A DNA stretch of 64,000 bases from Anaerocaecibacter muris (GTDB taxonomy: Bacteria > Bacillota > Clostridia > Christensenellales > Pumilibacteraceae). Positions 33,063-41,473 of the stretch are shown piece by piece; the first letter of the stretch is position 1; each line of letters begins with the position of its first letter. The position numbers and the translations under genes are program-made. Location: NCBI RefSeq assembly GCF_943192945.1, contig NZ_CALPCE010000009.1, positions 1 through 64,000 on the forward strand. Direction: 5' to 3'. The notes beneath the pieces were generated by a model. That model searched no databases, was not told the DNA's origin, and saw nothing but the letters and a program-made list of their open reading frames with translations.

Positions 33063-34508
33063 TTACTCGTCCGATTTGTTTCCCTTTGCAAGCTCGTAAA
33101 GTTTGACGGAATTTTCCACCGTCTTTTCTTTCGCCATTGCGCCGTATTTATTGACGTCGGTAAGGCTTTTAGGTCCGTGGTGCAAGCACAGCGCGCCGTT
33201 CACGCACCCTCCGTCGCACGCCATGCCCTCAAAGAAGTTGTACGGCGACTTATTCACCTTTAACATCAACAGTTGTTTCTTGCACTCGTCAAGCCCGCTC
33301 ATGGCGATAGGTTTCGCCTCGAACCCGCGCTCTTTTGCAAGGTCGGTAACGCCCTCGACAATGCCGCCCGACCGCGCGAAAATTCTGCCGTAATAGGACG
33401 CATTGTCCAGCGCTGTGTCGGGAAGCGTGGACACGTCGATATTGCGCGCATCCAAAAACGCTTGCAATTCCTCGAACGAAATCACGCAGTCGATAAAGTC
33501 TTTGGCTTTGTCCGACTTGAACTCGAATTTTTTGGACGTGCACGGTCCGACAAAAATAACCTTGCCCGTGGGGTCGAGCGCCTTTAACAGCTTGCCCGCC
33601 ATGACCATGGGCGACGGCGTGTCGGATATGTACTTGGCAAGTTCGGGGAAGTTAATCTGTATGTATTTTACAAAACTCGGACAGCACGACGTGGTGAGCG
33701 TGCCGCGCTCTTTAAGCTCGTCCGCTTCGTGATCGAGCGTCAAGTCCGCGCCGATAGCCGTTTCCACGACTTGGAAAAATCCGAGCTTGCTCATGCCCGT
33801 AATTACCTGTTCGATACGCGCGTAATTGAACTGCGCGACAATAGCGGGCGCGATAATCGCGTACACTTTATACTTGGTGTTGTTCTCCGAGTTTTTGAGA
33901 ATATCGAGCGCGTCGAGTATATACGATTTATCGGAAATCGCGCCGAACGGACACTGATACACGCACGCGCCGCAACCGACGCACTTGTCGTTGTCTATAA
34001 CCGCTTTTTTATCGGCGTTGACCTTGATTGCATTGGCTTTACAGCTCAAAACGCAAGGGCGCTTTTGCAAAATTATAGCATTGTACGGACAAGCCTGCGT
34101 GCATCTTCCGCACTCTATGCACTTTTCCTTATCGACGACGGCGTGCTTGCCTTCTATCTTAATAGCCTGTTTGGGGCAAACCTCGATACAGCGGTGCGAA
34201 ATGCACCCCCTGCACGCGGGCGTGACGAAAACGCCGTCCACGGGACACTCGTCGCACGCTATGTCAATGACTTCGACGACGTTCTTATTGTCCTTGTCGC
34301 CGCCCATTGCGAGCTTTAACCGCTCTTGAAGAATAGCGCGTTCCTTATAAACGCAACAGCGCAAGCTGGCTTGCGGTCCCGGCATTATCTTAATGGGAAT
34401 GTCGTGAAAAATTTCGTTGTTAAGTCCGTTGTCATACGCTTTGATTAGTTCCTTAATCACCTCGTATTTTATCTGTTGAACGGTAGTATCGAATAATCTG
34501 TTTTGCAT
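33063..34508 (-). CDS. group B-type monomeric [FeFe] hydrogenase
   Basis: A 481-aa iron-sulfur protein. The N-terminal half has several cysteine clusters of ferredoxin type (CIECGRCTQACP, CVGCGACVYQCP and two more Cys-rich turns near 95-115). The H-cluster motifs follow: L1 as TTSCCPSFV, L2 as FVGPCTSKKFE and L3 as EGMACDGGCVNGA, all with their ligand cysteines. Group B enzymes are widespread in Clostridia; their physiological role is unsettled, and ferredoxin-linked H2 evolution is the usual proposal. Last of four genes after the phosphatase. HydE, HydF and HydG maturases are not in this window. Confidence 0.88.
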   Translation of the reverse strand: MQNRLFDTTVQQIKYEVIKELIKAYDNGLNNEIFHDIPIKIMPGPQASLRCCVYKERAILQERLKLAMGGDKDNKNVVEVIDIACDECPVDGVFVTPACRGCISHRCIEVCPKQAIKIEGKHAVVDKEKCIECGRCTQACPYNAIILQKRPCVLSCKANAIKVNADKKAVIDNDKCVGCGACVYQCPFGAISDKSYILDALDILKNSENNTKYKVYAIIAPAIVAQFNYARIEQVITGMSKLGFFQVVETAIGADLTLDHEADELKERGTLTTSCCPSFVKYIQINFPELAKYISDTPSPMVMAGKLLKALDPTGKVIFVGPCTSKKFEFKSDKAKDFIDCVISFEELQAFLDARNIDVSTLPDTALDNASYYGRIFARSGGIVEGVTDLAKERGFEAKPIAMSGLDECKKQLLMLKVNKSPYNFFEGMACDGGCVNGALCLHHGPKSLTDVNKYGAMAKEKTVENSVKLYELAKGNKSDE

Positions 34509-34529
34509 GATTTTCCTTTATTGTGTCGT

Positions 34530-35690
34530 TTAGTTGTAGCGAACGGCGACGTTCTTGCCCATGAGTTTGAGATTTGCGGCAAGTTTGTCAATCAGTTTGA
34601 GTTTCATGGTCGTTTCTATATCGAGCCCGTCGTGCGCATGGTTGTGCGACTGTCCGACAAAAAAGTTGACGTCCGTCGAATCCTCGAACAGCAGCTTTGC
34701 AAGCAGCGTCGCGCCGTCGCGCTTATCCAACGTCTTTGCGGCATAGTCCGCGGGATTGAGATACTTTTCGGATAATTCCAGCACCCGCCGCACCGTAATA
34801 ACGCCCTCGGTCGTCAGGTCGATACCCTCTATATACCCTATCGGCGGAATATCGCGATCGGGAAATTCAAAACTCGTGCGCACCTCTTTGCCGAGCTGTC
34901 GCGCGACAATCTGCGAGCTTGTTCCGCCGCAAACCGCTTTTTTCCCGGGCATCGCCATAAAGTCCGCGACGTATGCCGCGTCGTCCTCTTTTTTGATAGG
35001 CGGTCCGACAAACACCGACGTCGGCGCGTGTTCGCGCACCTTAATGCTCAATACCGTGGTGTCGTCCCCCGGCATGTCCATGTACAGCTCGTTGCACTCG
35101 CCCGCGAGCGTTGCGGATATGGCGCGTGCCGACATGTTGGGTTTTACCGCGCGGCGCAGATAGTCTTTAATCTGCGGGCGTTCCCACCCGAAGTTCATGA
35201 GCATGCCTATTCCCGCATGCTCCACGCCGTCGCTCGTTATTACAAGCGCGTCGTTAGCTTTAAGATCGAGTTCGGTTGTGTACACGTTTTTCCCGCACAC
35301 GACCGACTTGACGCGCGGCAGATCGCTTACTTCGCCGTTGCGCAACAACAGCGCCGCAGGGTTATCGAACTCCAAAAGTTCGCCCTTGCCCTCGCCGTTG
35401 ATATGGCAGACCGAAAACGTAGCGTAAGCGACGTTGCGCACCTTGCACACGGGCAAAGATGCGATAAGCGTTTCTATACAGTCGGTAATGGGTATGCCCG
35501 CCGACAACATAGTGCAAAGTATTTTGGACGAGAGCGTGGCGAGAATATTGGCTTTAACGCCGCTTCCCATGCCGTCGCAAAGCACGGCGGTAATCCAATC
35601 GCCGCTCTTCGCGCACTCCACGCGGTCGCCGCAAAGCTCTTCGCCGACGTGGTTTAACGAGGTATAGCCTCTATCGATAAAGTAACTCAA
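34530..35690 (-). CDS. SpoIIE/PP2C-type serine phosphatase
   Basis: A 386-aa soluble phosphatase. The SpoIIE domain fills residues 1 to about 220, with metal aspartates in AVLCDGMGSG, ALVITSDGVEH and PGDDTTVLS. The C-terminal 160 residues are not recognised, but contain 'GKKAVCGGTSSQIVARQLG', which fits the conserved SpoIIE-associated region found beside hydrogenases. It lies between two [FeFe] hydrogenases and overlaps the group C gene by 4 nt, an arrangement reported for group C (HydS) enzymes, where kinases or phosphatases are thought to relay an H2 signal. Confidence 0.87.
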   Translation of the reverse strand: MSYFIDRGYTSLNHVGEELCGDRVECAKSGDWITAVLCDGMGSGVKANILATLSSKILCTMLSAGIPITDCIETLIASLPVCKVRNVAYATFSVCHINGEGKGELLEFDNPAALLLRNGEVSDLPRVKSVVCGKNVYTTELDLKANDALVITSDGVEHAGIGMLMNFGWERPQIKDYLRRAVKPNMSARAISATLAGECNELYMDMPGDDTTVLSIKVREHAPTSVFVGPPIKKEDDAAYVADFMAMPGKKAVCGGTSSQIVARQLGKEVRTSFEFPDRDIPPIGYIEGIDLTTEGVITVRRVLELSEKYLNPADYAAKTLDKRDGATLLAKLLFEDSTDVNFFVGQSHNHAHDGLDIETTMKLKLIDKLAANLKLMGKNVAVRYN

Positions 35691-37420
35691 CTCTCTTTTT
35701 CCTTTAACATCGCGTCTTTGAGTTTGAGCAAAGCGACCTTTGTTTCCGCGGTCGTTTCGCCGAGCAACGAAGCGATTTCCTGCGCAACGCGCATTTGCTT
35801 TTCTATAACCGTGCCCGTGACGGCAAGCGTATCGCGCTTGACCTTGTCGAGTTCGTCGTCGTAATTGACCCTGTCCGTAATATCGGTGAGCACGACGAGA
35901 ACGGACTTTTCTTTGGCAAGCGGTACAATGTTAATATCGGCGTACCTGCCCGTCTTTTCCAGCTTTTGTTTTTCGACGTAAGCGGAATTGCCGCTCTCCG
36001 CGGCTTTGAACACCGCCGACGGGTCGAAGCAATCGAAAATATACTCGGGCGAAGCTATGCCCAGCATGGACTGCGCCCTGCGATTGATTTCGGTGATTTT
36101 AAGATCGCCGTTGCAAACGATAATACCGTTGGGGCTGTGCTCGATAATTACGTTGCCCATAGACTCCGCTTTCTCGCGCATGTACGGCACGCACATTTCC
36201 ACTTCCGCATAACCGTTGATAACTGCCCACGCTTTTTCGCGACAGGTCGAGTATCCGCACGCGCCGCAGTTGAGTTCGTCCGACGGTTTGGTCTTGCCCG
36301 TGCTCGCGAGCACCGCGCGAACTTCGTCCTCGGACGGGATACGGTCGCCCGCCGTCTTTGCCTTATGCTCGGCGCGAATATCGGGATAATCGTCAACCGC
36401 GTCCGGCGGCATGCTGTTGGTGTAGCCGCGCACCATGACGTTGGCTTCTACGCTCCCGCCCGCACGCTTGATAGAACACGGTCCGTTTACGCACGCGCCC
36501 TCGCAAGCGTTAATTTCCAAGAACACGCCTTTGACGCCGCGCAAATCTTCGAGCGCCTGATCGAGCCGCGAAACGCCGTCCACCGCTATGTATTCATAGC
36601 CCGCGGGGAACTCGTCGAACGACTTGATTATGCCGCGCGAAATGGGATAGAACTTGGCGCGCATTTCCCCGTTCTTGGGCGCGACGCACGCCGCCGCTTC
36701 CTTACTGCCGCCGCATGCGCAACCGCGTTCGGGCTTTGGTTCGCTACCTTTTGCGACAGAGTTGTCCTCGACGGAAATATTGTGTTTTTGGAACAGTGCG
36801 GACAGCTCCTCGAACGTCAACGCGCCCGCAAGCACGCCGCTCTCTTTTGCCTCGCGCTTCTTGGCGATACACGGTCCGACAAACACGACCGAACAATCGG
36901 GGAACCTCGACTTTAAGATCTTGGCGTGCGCTATCATGGGCGAATCGACGGGCGCGAGGAATTTAAGCACGTCGTGGTGATAAAGTTCGATCGCACGGTT
37001 GACCGCAGGGCACGCCGAAGTGATAAAGTTTTCGTACTTGCCAGATTTAAGCAGTTTTTTGTATTCCGCAGTGACCGCCGCCGCGCCTTCCGACGTTTCA
37101 AACGCGTCCGCAAAGCCCAGAGCTTTGAGCGCGGCGCGGAACGGCTCGAACGCGCGCATGCCGAACGACGACACGAACGCGGGCGCGACCGAAGCGATAA
37201 CGCGCTTGTTCTTTGCCAAAAGCTGTTCGATATTTTGCGCGTCGTTATGAACGCTCTTTGCGTTCTGCGGACAGACAAGCGTACAATGCCCGCAAAGAAT
37301 ACAACGGCTTTCTATAATCTTCGCCTGTTCGTCACGCGCGTCGATAGCCTTAACGGGGCACGACCGCAAACACTTGTAACAGTTTTTGCAATCGGCTTTT
37401 TGAAAATCCAAATAGAACAT
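35687..37420 (-). CDS. group C (sensory, HydS-type) [FeFe] hydrogenase with PAS domain
   Basis: A 577-aa protein. N-terminal 2x[4Fe-4S]: C11/C14/C17/C21 and C40/C43/C46/C50. The H-cluster region is divergent: FITSACPAVN (L1), FVGPCIAKK (L2) and EINACEGACVNGPC (L3). Next is a small Fe-S domain, CGACGYSTCREKAW with a further Cys about 15 residues on, then a PAS domain (about 410-510, 'IIEHSPNGIIVCNGDLKI') and a terminal helical region. PAS-linked group C enzymes are proposed H2 sensors with low turnover. It overlaps the phosphatase start by 4 nt and follows the ferredoxin by 3 nt. Confidence 0.9.
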   Translation of the reverse strand: MFYLDFQKADCKNCYKCLRSCPVKAIDARDEQAKIIESRCILCGHCTLVCPQNAKSVHNDAQNIEQLLAKNKRVIASVAPAFVSSFGMRAFEPFRAALKALGFADAFETSEGAAAVTAEYKKLLKSGKYENFITSACPAVNRAIELYHHDVLKFLAPVDSPMIAHAKILKSRFPDCSVVFVGPCIAKKREAKESGVLAGALTFEELSALFQKHNISVEDNSVAKGSEPKPERGCACGGSKEAAACVAPKNGEMRAKFYPISRGIIKSFDEFPAGYEYIAVDGVSRLDQALEDLRGVKGVFLEINACEGACVNGPCSIKRAGGSVEANVMVRGYTNSMPPDAVDDYPDIRAEHKAKTAGDRIPSEDEVRAVLASTGKTKPSDELNCGACGYSTCREKAWAVINGYAEVEMCVPYMREKAESMGNVIIEHSPNGIIVCNGDLKITEINRRAQSMLGIASPEYIFDCFDPSAVFKAAESGNSAYVEKQKLEKTGRYADINIVPLAKEKSVLVVLTDITDRVNYDDELDKVKRDTLAVTGTVIEKQMRVAQEIASLLGETTAETKVALLKLKDAMLKEKES

Positions 37421-37423
37421 AGT

Positions 37424-37669
37424 TTAACTCACAAGCGGCAGAATTTCGTTTTCAAACTTTTCTTCCGCATTTGCGCCGTTTACGTTTAGTATGTAGCTAT
37501 TGTCCGCCTTGACAGCAACGCCGTCTGAACAACGTCCGAGACAGAAGCAAGCGCGCAATTCCACCTTATCGCCCAAGCCATGCTTTTCGATAAGGCGTTT
37601 AAACGCCTCGATTACGTCGTAAGAGCCCTTTAAGTGACACGAGCTGCCCACGCATACGCTTAAAACCAT
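37424..37669 (-). CDS. thioredoxin-like [2Fe-2S] ferredoxin
   Basis: An 81-aa single-domain protein of the NuoE/HydC-C-terminal type. The four cluster cysteines are in VCVGSSCHLKG and ACFCLGRCSDG (Cx4C...Cx3C). I place the start at the ATG at 37669; the longer reading frame upstream is basic and unlike the family. Such small ferredoxins commonly head [FeFe] hydrogenase gene clusters and shuttle electrons to them. First gene of the four-gene operon. Confidence 0.87.
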   Translation of the reverse strand: MVLSVCVGSSCHLKGSYDVIEAFKRLIEKHGLGDKVELRACFCLGRCSDGVAVKADNSYILNVNGANAEEKFENEILPLVS

Positions 37670-37727
37670 AAAATTTACCGCCTTTATAACTTTGGTATTT
37701 TTAAAGCAATTCCCTGCTTTTATAGAC

Positions 37728-37768
37728 GTGCGGCGCAATCACACAAAAACTATATAATTACGCCGCAC
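37728..37768. repeat. GC-rich inverted repeat upstream of hydrogenase operon
   Basis: GTGCGGCG (37728-37735) and CGCCGCAC (37761-37768), a perfect 8-bp pair enclosing a 25-nt AT-rich loop, 60 nt upstream of the ferredoxin ATG. If transcription starts near 37780 (weak TTGCAA/TAAACA at 37809-37814 and 37786-37791), it would form a leader hairpin. Confidence 0.4.
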
Positions 37769-37903
37769 CGTTTCTCCCACATATTTGTTTAATGACAAAA
37801 TTTATCTTTTGCAATCAGTAGTGTAGTTGTTGTAAAGAACACTGCTTAACGCAGTATATGCCGAAAACGATAGCAAGATTGCGCACGAGCTTTTTCGACG
37901 CAC

Positions 37904-38647
37904 TTATTCGTATTGGCAAACGTCTACCCACTTACCCAACATTTCGCGTTCATGCGGCTTGCCCTTTGCCATTTGCGACGCGGCAACAATGGGCAACCAC
38001 TGATCGACGTACTGACGCGCGGTGTCCGACTTTTTGCAGAACAGCGTCATGTAGTCTTCCGCGGTCTTGTCGTCGCCTGCCAGCTTGAACAGCAAGTACG
38101 TGCGCGCGGTGTCCGCCGAAGCATTGCCGACCGTCGCGTGCGACCAGTCGATAACGCAAGCTCTGTCGTCATTTGTTATAATGACGTTGGACGGGTTAAA
38201 GTCGCCGTGGCACAGTTTGTTATGCTTGGGCATGCCGCCGAGCCGAACGTGCAGTTCGTAACGCGTGGTTGCGTCCAGTCCCGACAAGTCGATCTTGCGG
38301 TCGAACTTGGCGCGCTGTTTGTTGAGTTCGGGCGACGTGAGCGAGTGCATGGAAAGCTGAATATCGATAAGCCGAGTTACGTACTCCAAACGCTTGGCGG
38401 GGTTTTCCGCAATGAGCGTTGCGAGCGACTTGCCCTCGACGTAGTCCATGACGATGGCGAGCCTGCCGTCATCCAGCTTTTTAACCTCGTGCACTTTGGG
38501 GATAAACAATCCCGTTTCTTCGACGCGCGTCTGGTTGAGCGCCTCATTGAAAATATCCGATTTTTTGTAGTCCGCCGCGAAAACTTTATAGCAAAGATCG
38601 CCGTCGCGGTACACCGCTTTATTGGGTCTTTTTGCAATTTCGTTCAT
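37904..38647 (-). CDS. APH-type phosphotransferase of unknown substrate
   Basis: A 247-aa aminoglycoside/choline-kinase-fold enzyme. The catalytic loop is LCHGDFNPSNVIIT (Brenner motif HGDxxxxN), and the magnesium Asp is in CVIDWSHATVG. It matches the small TIGR02172-like group seen near fermentation genes in Clostridia and Fibrobacter rather than true resistance enzymes. AGGAGG lies 8 nt before the ATG. It is 2 nt downstream of adhE, so likely co-transcribed. Nothing in context points to antibiotic resistance. Confidence 0.85.
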   Translation of the reverse strand: MNEIAKRPNKAVYRDGDLCYKVFAADYKKSDIFNEALNQTRVEETGLFIPKVHEVKKLDDGRLAIVMDYVEGKSLATLIAENPAKRLEYVTRLIDIQLSMHSLTSPELNKQRAKFDRKIDLSGLDATTRYELHVRLGGMPKHNKLCHGDFNPSNVIITNDDRACVIDWSHATVGNASADTARTYLLFKLAGDDKTAEDYMTLFCKKSDTARQYVDQWLPIVAASQMAKGKPHEREMLGKWVDVCQYE

Positions 38648-38649
38648 CG

Positions 38650-41250
38650 TTATTTACCCTCCTTACCGTAGTAAGCGTTAAGATACATCTGTTTGATTTC
38701 CGCGATCATGGGATAGCGGGGGTTCGCGCCCGTGCACTGATCGTCGAACGCGTCGCGGCTCATTTTGTCGAGCTGTTCGAGGAACTTATCTTCCGGAACG
38801 CCCGCCGCCTTAATGCTCTCGGGCAAGCCCACCTCCTTGCGCAGGTCTGCGAGCTTATCGAGCAATTTTTCAAACTTCTCCTCGTCGGTCTTGCCCTTAA
38901 TGCCGACAAGTTCCGCAACCTCGGCGTAACGGCGCAAACATACGGGGTGATCGTACTGCGGGAAAGTACCCATTTTTGCGGGCGCTTCGGCGGCGTTGAA
39001 CCGCATAACTTCGTTCAAGAGCAACGCGTTAGCCATGCCGTGCGGCAAGTGGTGATACGAGCCGAGCTTGTGCGCCATGGAGTGGCAAACACCGAGGAAC
39101 GCATTGGCGAACGCCATGCCCGCCATGGTAGCGGCGTAAGCCATTTCCGCGCGCGCGGTTTCGTCCGAGCCGTTTTTGTAGGCGACGGGCAAATACTCGA
39201 ATATAAGTTTAATCGCCTCTTTCGCCATGCCGTTGGCAAAGTCGCTGGACATGACGGAAGCAACCGCTTCGAGCGCATGAACCATAGCGTCGTAACCGGA
39301 GTTGGCGGTCAAGCCCTTGGGTATGCTCATCATGAGTTCGGGATCGCAGATCGCCATCTTCGGCAAAAGCTCGTAATCGGCAATCGGGTATTTAAGCCCG
39401 CTCGTTTCGTCGGTGATAACCGCGAACGGCGTAACCTCGGAACCGGTACCCGCAGTGGTCGCAATAGCGACGAAGTACGCCTTTTTACCCATTTCGGGGA
39501 AGCGATAGACGCGCTTTCTTATATCCATAAAGCGCATAGCCATGTCCGCGAAATCGACTTCGGGATGTTCGTACAGCATCCACATAATCTTGCCCGCGTC
39601 GAGCGCACTGCCGCCGCCGAGCGCGACAATCGTGTCGGGCTCGAAAGAGCGCATTGCCGCCGCACCCTTCTTTGCCGAAGCCAAGGTCGGGTCGGGCTGA
39701 ACGTCGGAGAACGTGGTGTTGACAATGCCCATTTCGTTGAGCCTGTCGCTTACGCGCTTGCTGAAACCGCTCTTAAACAAGAATTCGTCGGTGACAATGA
39801 ACACGCGCTTTTTGCCCATGTCTTTAAGCTCTTGCAAAGCGACGGGCATGCACCCTTTTTTGAAGTACACCTTTTCGGGCGCGCGGAACCACAGCATATT
39901 CTCTCTCCTTTTTGCCACTGTCTTGTAGTTCAACAAATGTTTGACCGAAACGTTTTCGGAAACGGAGTTGCCGCCCCACGACCCGCAACCGAGCGTGAGC
40001 GACGGACGAAGTTTAAAGTTATAAATGTCGCCGATACCGCCTTGCGCCGCGGGCGTGTTGACGAGTATACGGCAGGTTTTCATCAAATCGCCGAACGCCG
40101 CAATCTTGTCCTTTGCGGTGTGTTCGTTGGCGTAAATAACCGAGGTGTGACCGAAGCCGCCGTCGGCAACCAGTTTTTCCGCTTTTTTAAGCGCGTCGTC
40201 AAAAGATTCGGCTTTGTACATGGCGAGCACGGGCGAAAGTTTTTCGTGCGCAAACGGCTCCGAAATTTCGACGGACTCGACTTCGCCGACGAGTATGCGC
40301 GCCGATTCGGGCGCTTCGAAGCCGCAAAGCCGCGCAATCGCAGGCGCGCTCTGTCCGACTATCTTCGCGTTGACCGAACCGTTAATCAGTATCGTGCCGC
40401 GCACTTTGTCTATTTCCTCGGCGTTGAGGAAGTACGCGCCGCGGTAAGCGATTTCCTTTTTGAACGCGTCGTAAACGTCGCTCATGACAATGACCGACTG
40501 TTCGGACGCGCAGATCATGCCGTTGTCGAACGACTTGCTGTGCAGGACGGAAGAAGCCGCGAGCTTGATATCCGCCGAACTGTCTATAATAACGGGAGTA
40601 TTGCCCGCGCCCACGCCGACGGCGGGTTTGCCGGAGCTGTACGCCGCGCGCACCATGCCGGGACCGCCCGTTGCGAGGATAAGATCGCTACCGCTCATGA
40701 CCGCCGCGGAAAGCGCGACGCTCGGCACGTCTATCCAGCCGATAATACCCTCGGGCGCGCCCGCTTTGACAGCCGCGTCGAGAACGGTGCGAGCCGCCGC
40801 AATCGTGCAGTTCTTTGCGCGCGGGTGCGGCGAGAAAATAAGACCGTTGCGCGTTTTGAGCGCGAGCAACGCTTTGAATATAGCGGTGGACGTGGGGTTG
40901 GTCGTGGGAACGATAGCCGCAACGACGCCGACGGGCTCCGCCAAAACTTCTACACCGAACGAATCGTCGGTTTCCACAACGTCGCAGGTTTTGACGTCGC
41001 GGTAAGCGTTATAAATGTACTCGGCGGCATAGTGGTTTTTTATAACCTTGTCCTCGACAATGCCCATGCCCGTTTCCGAAACAGCCATTTCCGCAAGGTC
41101 GAGTCTTGCCTTGTCCGCAGCGGTAGCCGCCGCCAAAAAAATCTTATCGACTTGTTCTTGCGTGTACGTCGCAAACTTGGCTTGCGCCGCGCGCACGCGC
41201 TTGATGAGTTCGTTAAGTGATTGCTCATCTTGTACAATGAGTTCGTTCAT
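38650..41250 (-). CDS. adhE: bifunctional acetaldehyde-CoA/alcohol dehydrogenase
   Basis: An 866-aa AdhE converting acetyl-CoA to ethanol with two NADH. The N-terminal ALDH half has the catalytic Cys in 'DNGMICASEQSVIV' and a 'GVGAGNTPVIID' strand. The C-terminal iron-dependent ADH half has 'IVALGGGSALDAGK' and the iron histidines in CHSMAHKLGSYHHLPHG. Length is standard (about 870). It forms spirosomes in other species. A strong promoter is 20-50 nt upstream; the Shine-Dalgarno is GGAGG. Confidence 0.96.
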   Translation of the reverse strand: MNELIVQDEQSLNELIKRVRAAQAKFATYTQEQVDKIFLAAATAADKARLDLAEMAVSETGMGIVEDKVIKNHYAAEYIYNAYRDVKTCDVVETDDSFGVEVLAEPVGVVAAIVPTTNPTSTAIFKALLALKTRNGLIFSPHPRAKNCTIAAARTVLDAAVKAGAPEGIIGWIDVPSVALSAAVMSGSDLILATGGPGMVRAAYSSGKPAVGVGAGNTPVIIDSSADIKLAASSVLHSKSFDNGMICASEQSVIVMSDVYDAFKKEIAYRGAYFLNAEEIDKVRGTILINGSVNAKIVGQSAPAIARLCGFEAPESARILVGEVESVEISEPFAHEKLSPVLAMYKAESFDDALKKAEKLVADGGFGHTSVIYANEHTAKDKIAAFGDLMKTCRILVNTPAAQGGIGDIYNFKLRPSLTLGCGSWGGNSVSENVSVKHLLNYKTVAKRRENMLWFRAPEKVYFKKGCMPVALQELKDMGKKRVFIVTDEFLFKSGFSKRVSDRLNEMGIVNTTFSDVQPDPTLASAKKGAAAMRSFEPDTIVALGGGSALDAGKIMWMLYEHPEVDFADMAMRFMDIRKRVYRFPEMGKKAYFVAIATTAGTGSEVTPFAVITDETSGLKYPIADYELLPKMAICDPELMMSIPKGLTANSGYDAMVHALEAVASVMSSDFANGMAKEAIKLIFEYLPVAYKNGSDETARAEMAYAATMAGMAFANAFLGVCHSMAHKLGSYHHLPHGMANALLLNEVMRFNAAEAPAKMGTFPQYDHPVCLRRYAEVAELVGIKGKTDEEKFEKLLDKLADLRKEVGLPESIKAAGVPEDKFLEQLDKMSRDAFDDQCTGANPRYPMIAEIKQMYLNAYYGKEGK

Positions 41251-41275
41251 AATACCTCCAATTATGCTTTACTAT

Positions 41276-41304
41276 ATTATGCGATATTTTAATTCGCTTG
41301 TCAA
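41276..41304 (-). promoter_or_regulatory. promoter of adhE
   Basis: TTGACA (41299-41304), 17-nt spacer, CATAAT (41276-41281). The -35 lies within an 11-nt palindrome GCTTGACAAGC (41297-41307). Confidence 0.75.
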
Positions 41305-41438
41305 GCGGTTGCAAGAAATTCGGCGGTTTATGTAACATTTTCCGCGCGCCGCGCCCTTTGATTTCCCTTTGTTTTTCTTTGCGCAACCGCGAGCTTATCT
41401 TTTGCGGTTTTGTCGCCGCGCGAATTTTGAAAACGCTA

Positions 41439-41467
41439 TTGCATTTTGCCCCGCCGTGTGCTATAAT
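41439..41467 (+). promoter_or_regulatory. promoter of the aldo/keto reductase (predicted leaderless)
   Basis: TATAAT (41462-41467) preceded by TGC; weak TTGCAT -35 (41439-41444), 17-nt spacer. The ATG follows the -10 by exactly 6 nt. Confidence 0.7.
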
Positions 41468-41473
41468 TACCGC

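Noticed and set aside
37776-37800. Rex-type operator (TTTGT...ACAAA)
   Set aside because: Arms are 5 bp with 6-nt spacing; Rex sites have TTGTGAA arms with 4-nt spacing. Kept only as a note in the leader finding.
37904-38647. aminoglycoside resistance enzyme
   Set aside because: The fold is APH-like, but the gene is tied to adhE and matches the small fermentation-associated group; no evidence for resistance.
38632-41220. 862-aa open frame antisense to adhE
   Set aside because: It mirrors adhE exactly, has no recognisable domain or Shine-Dalgarno, and arises from GC-rich third positions. Similar long antisense frames over dnaE, ileS, GH20 and uvrC were dropped for the same reason.
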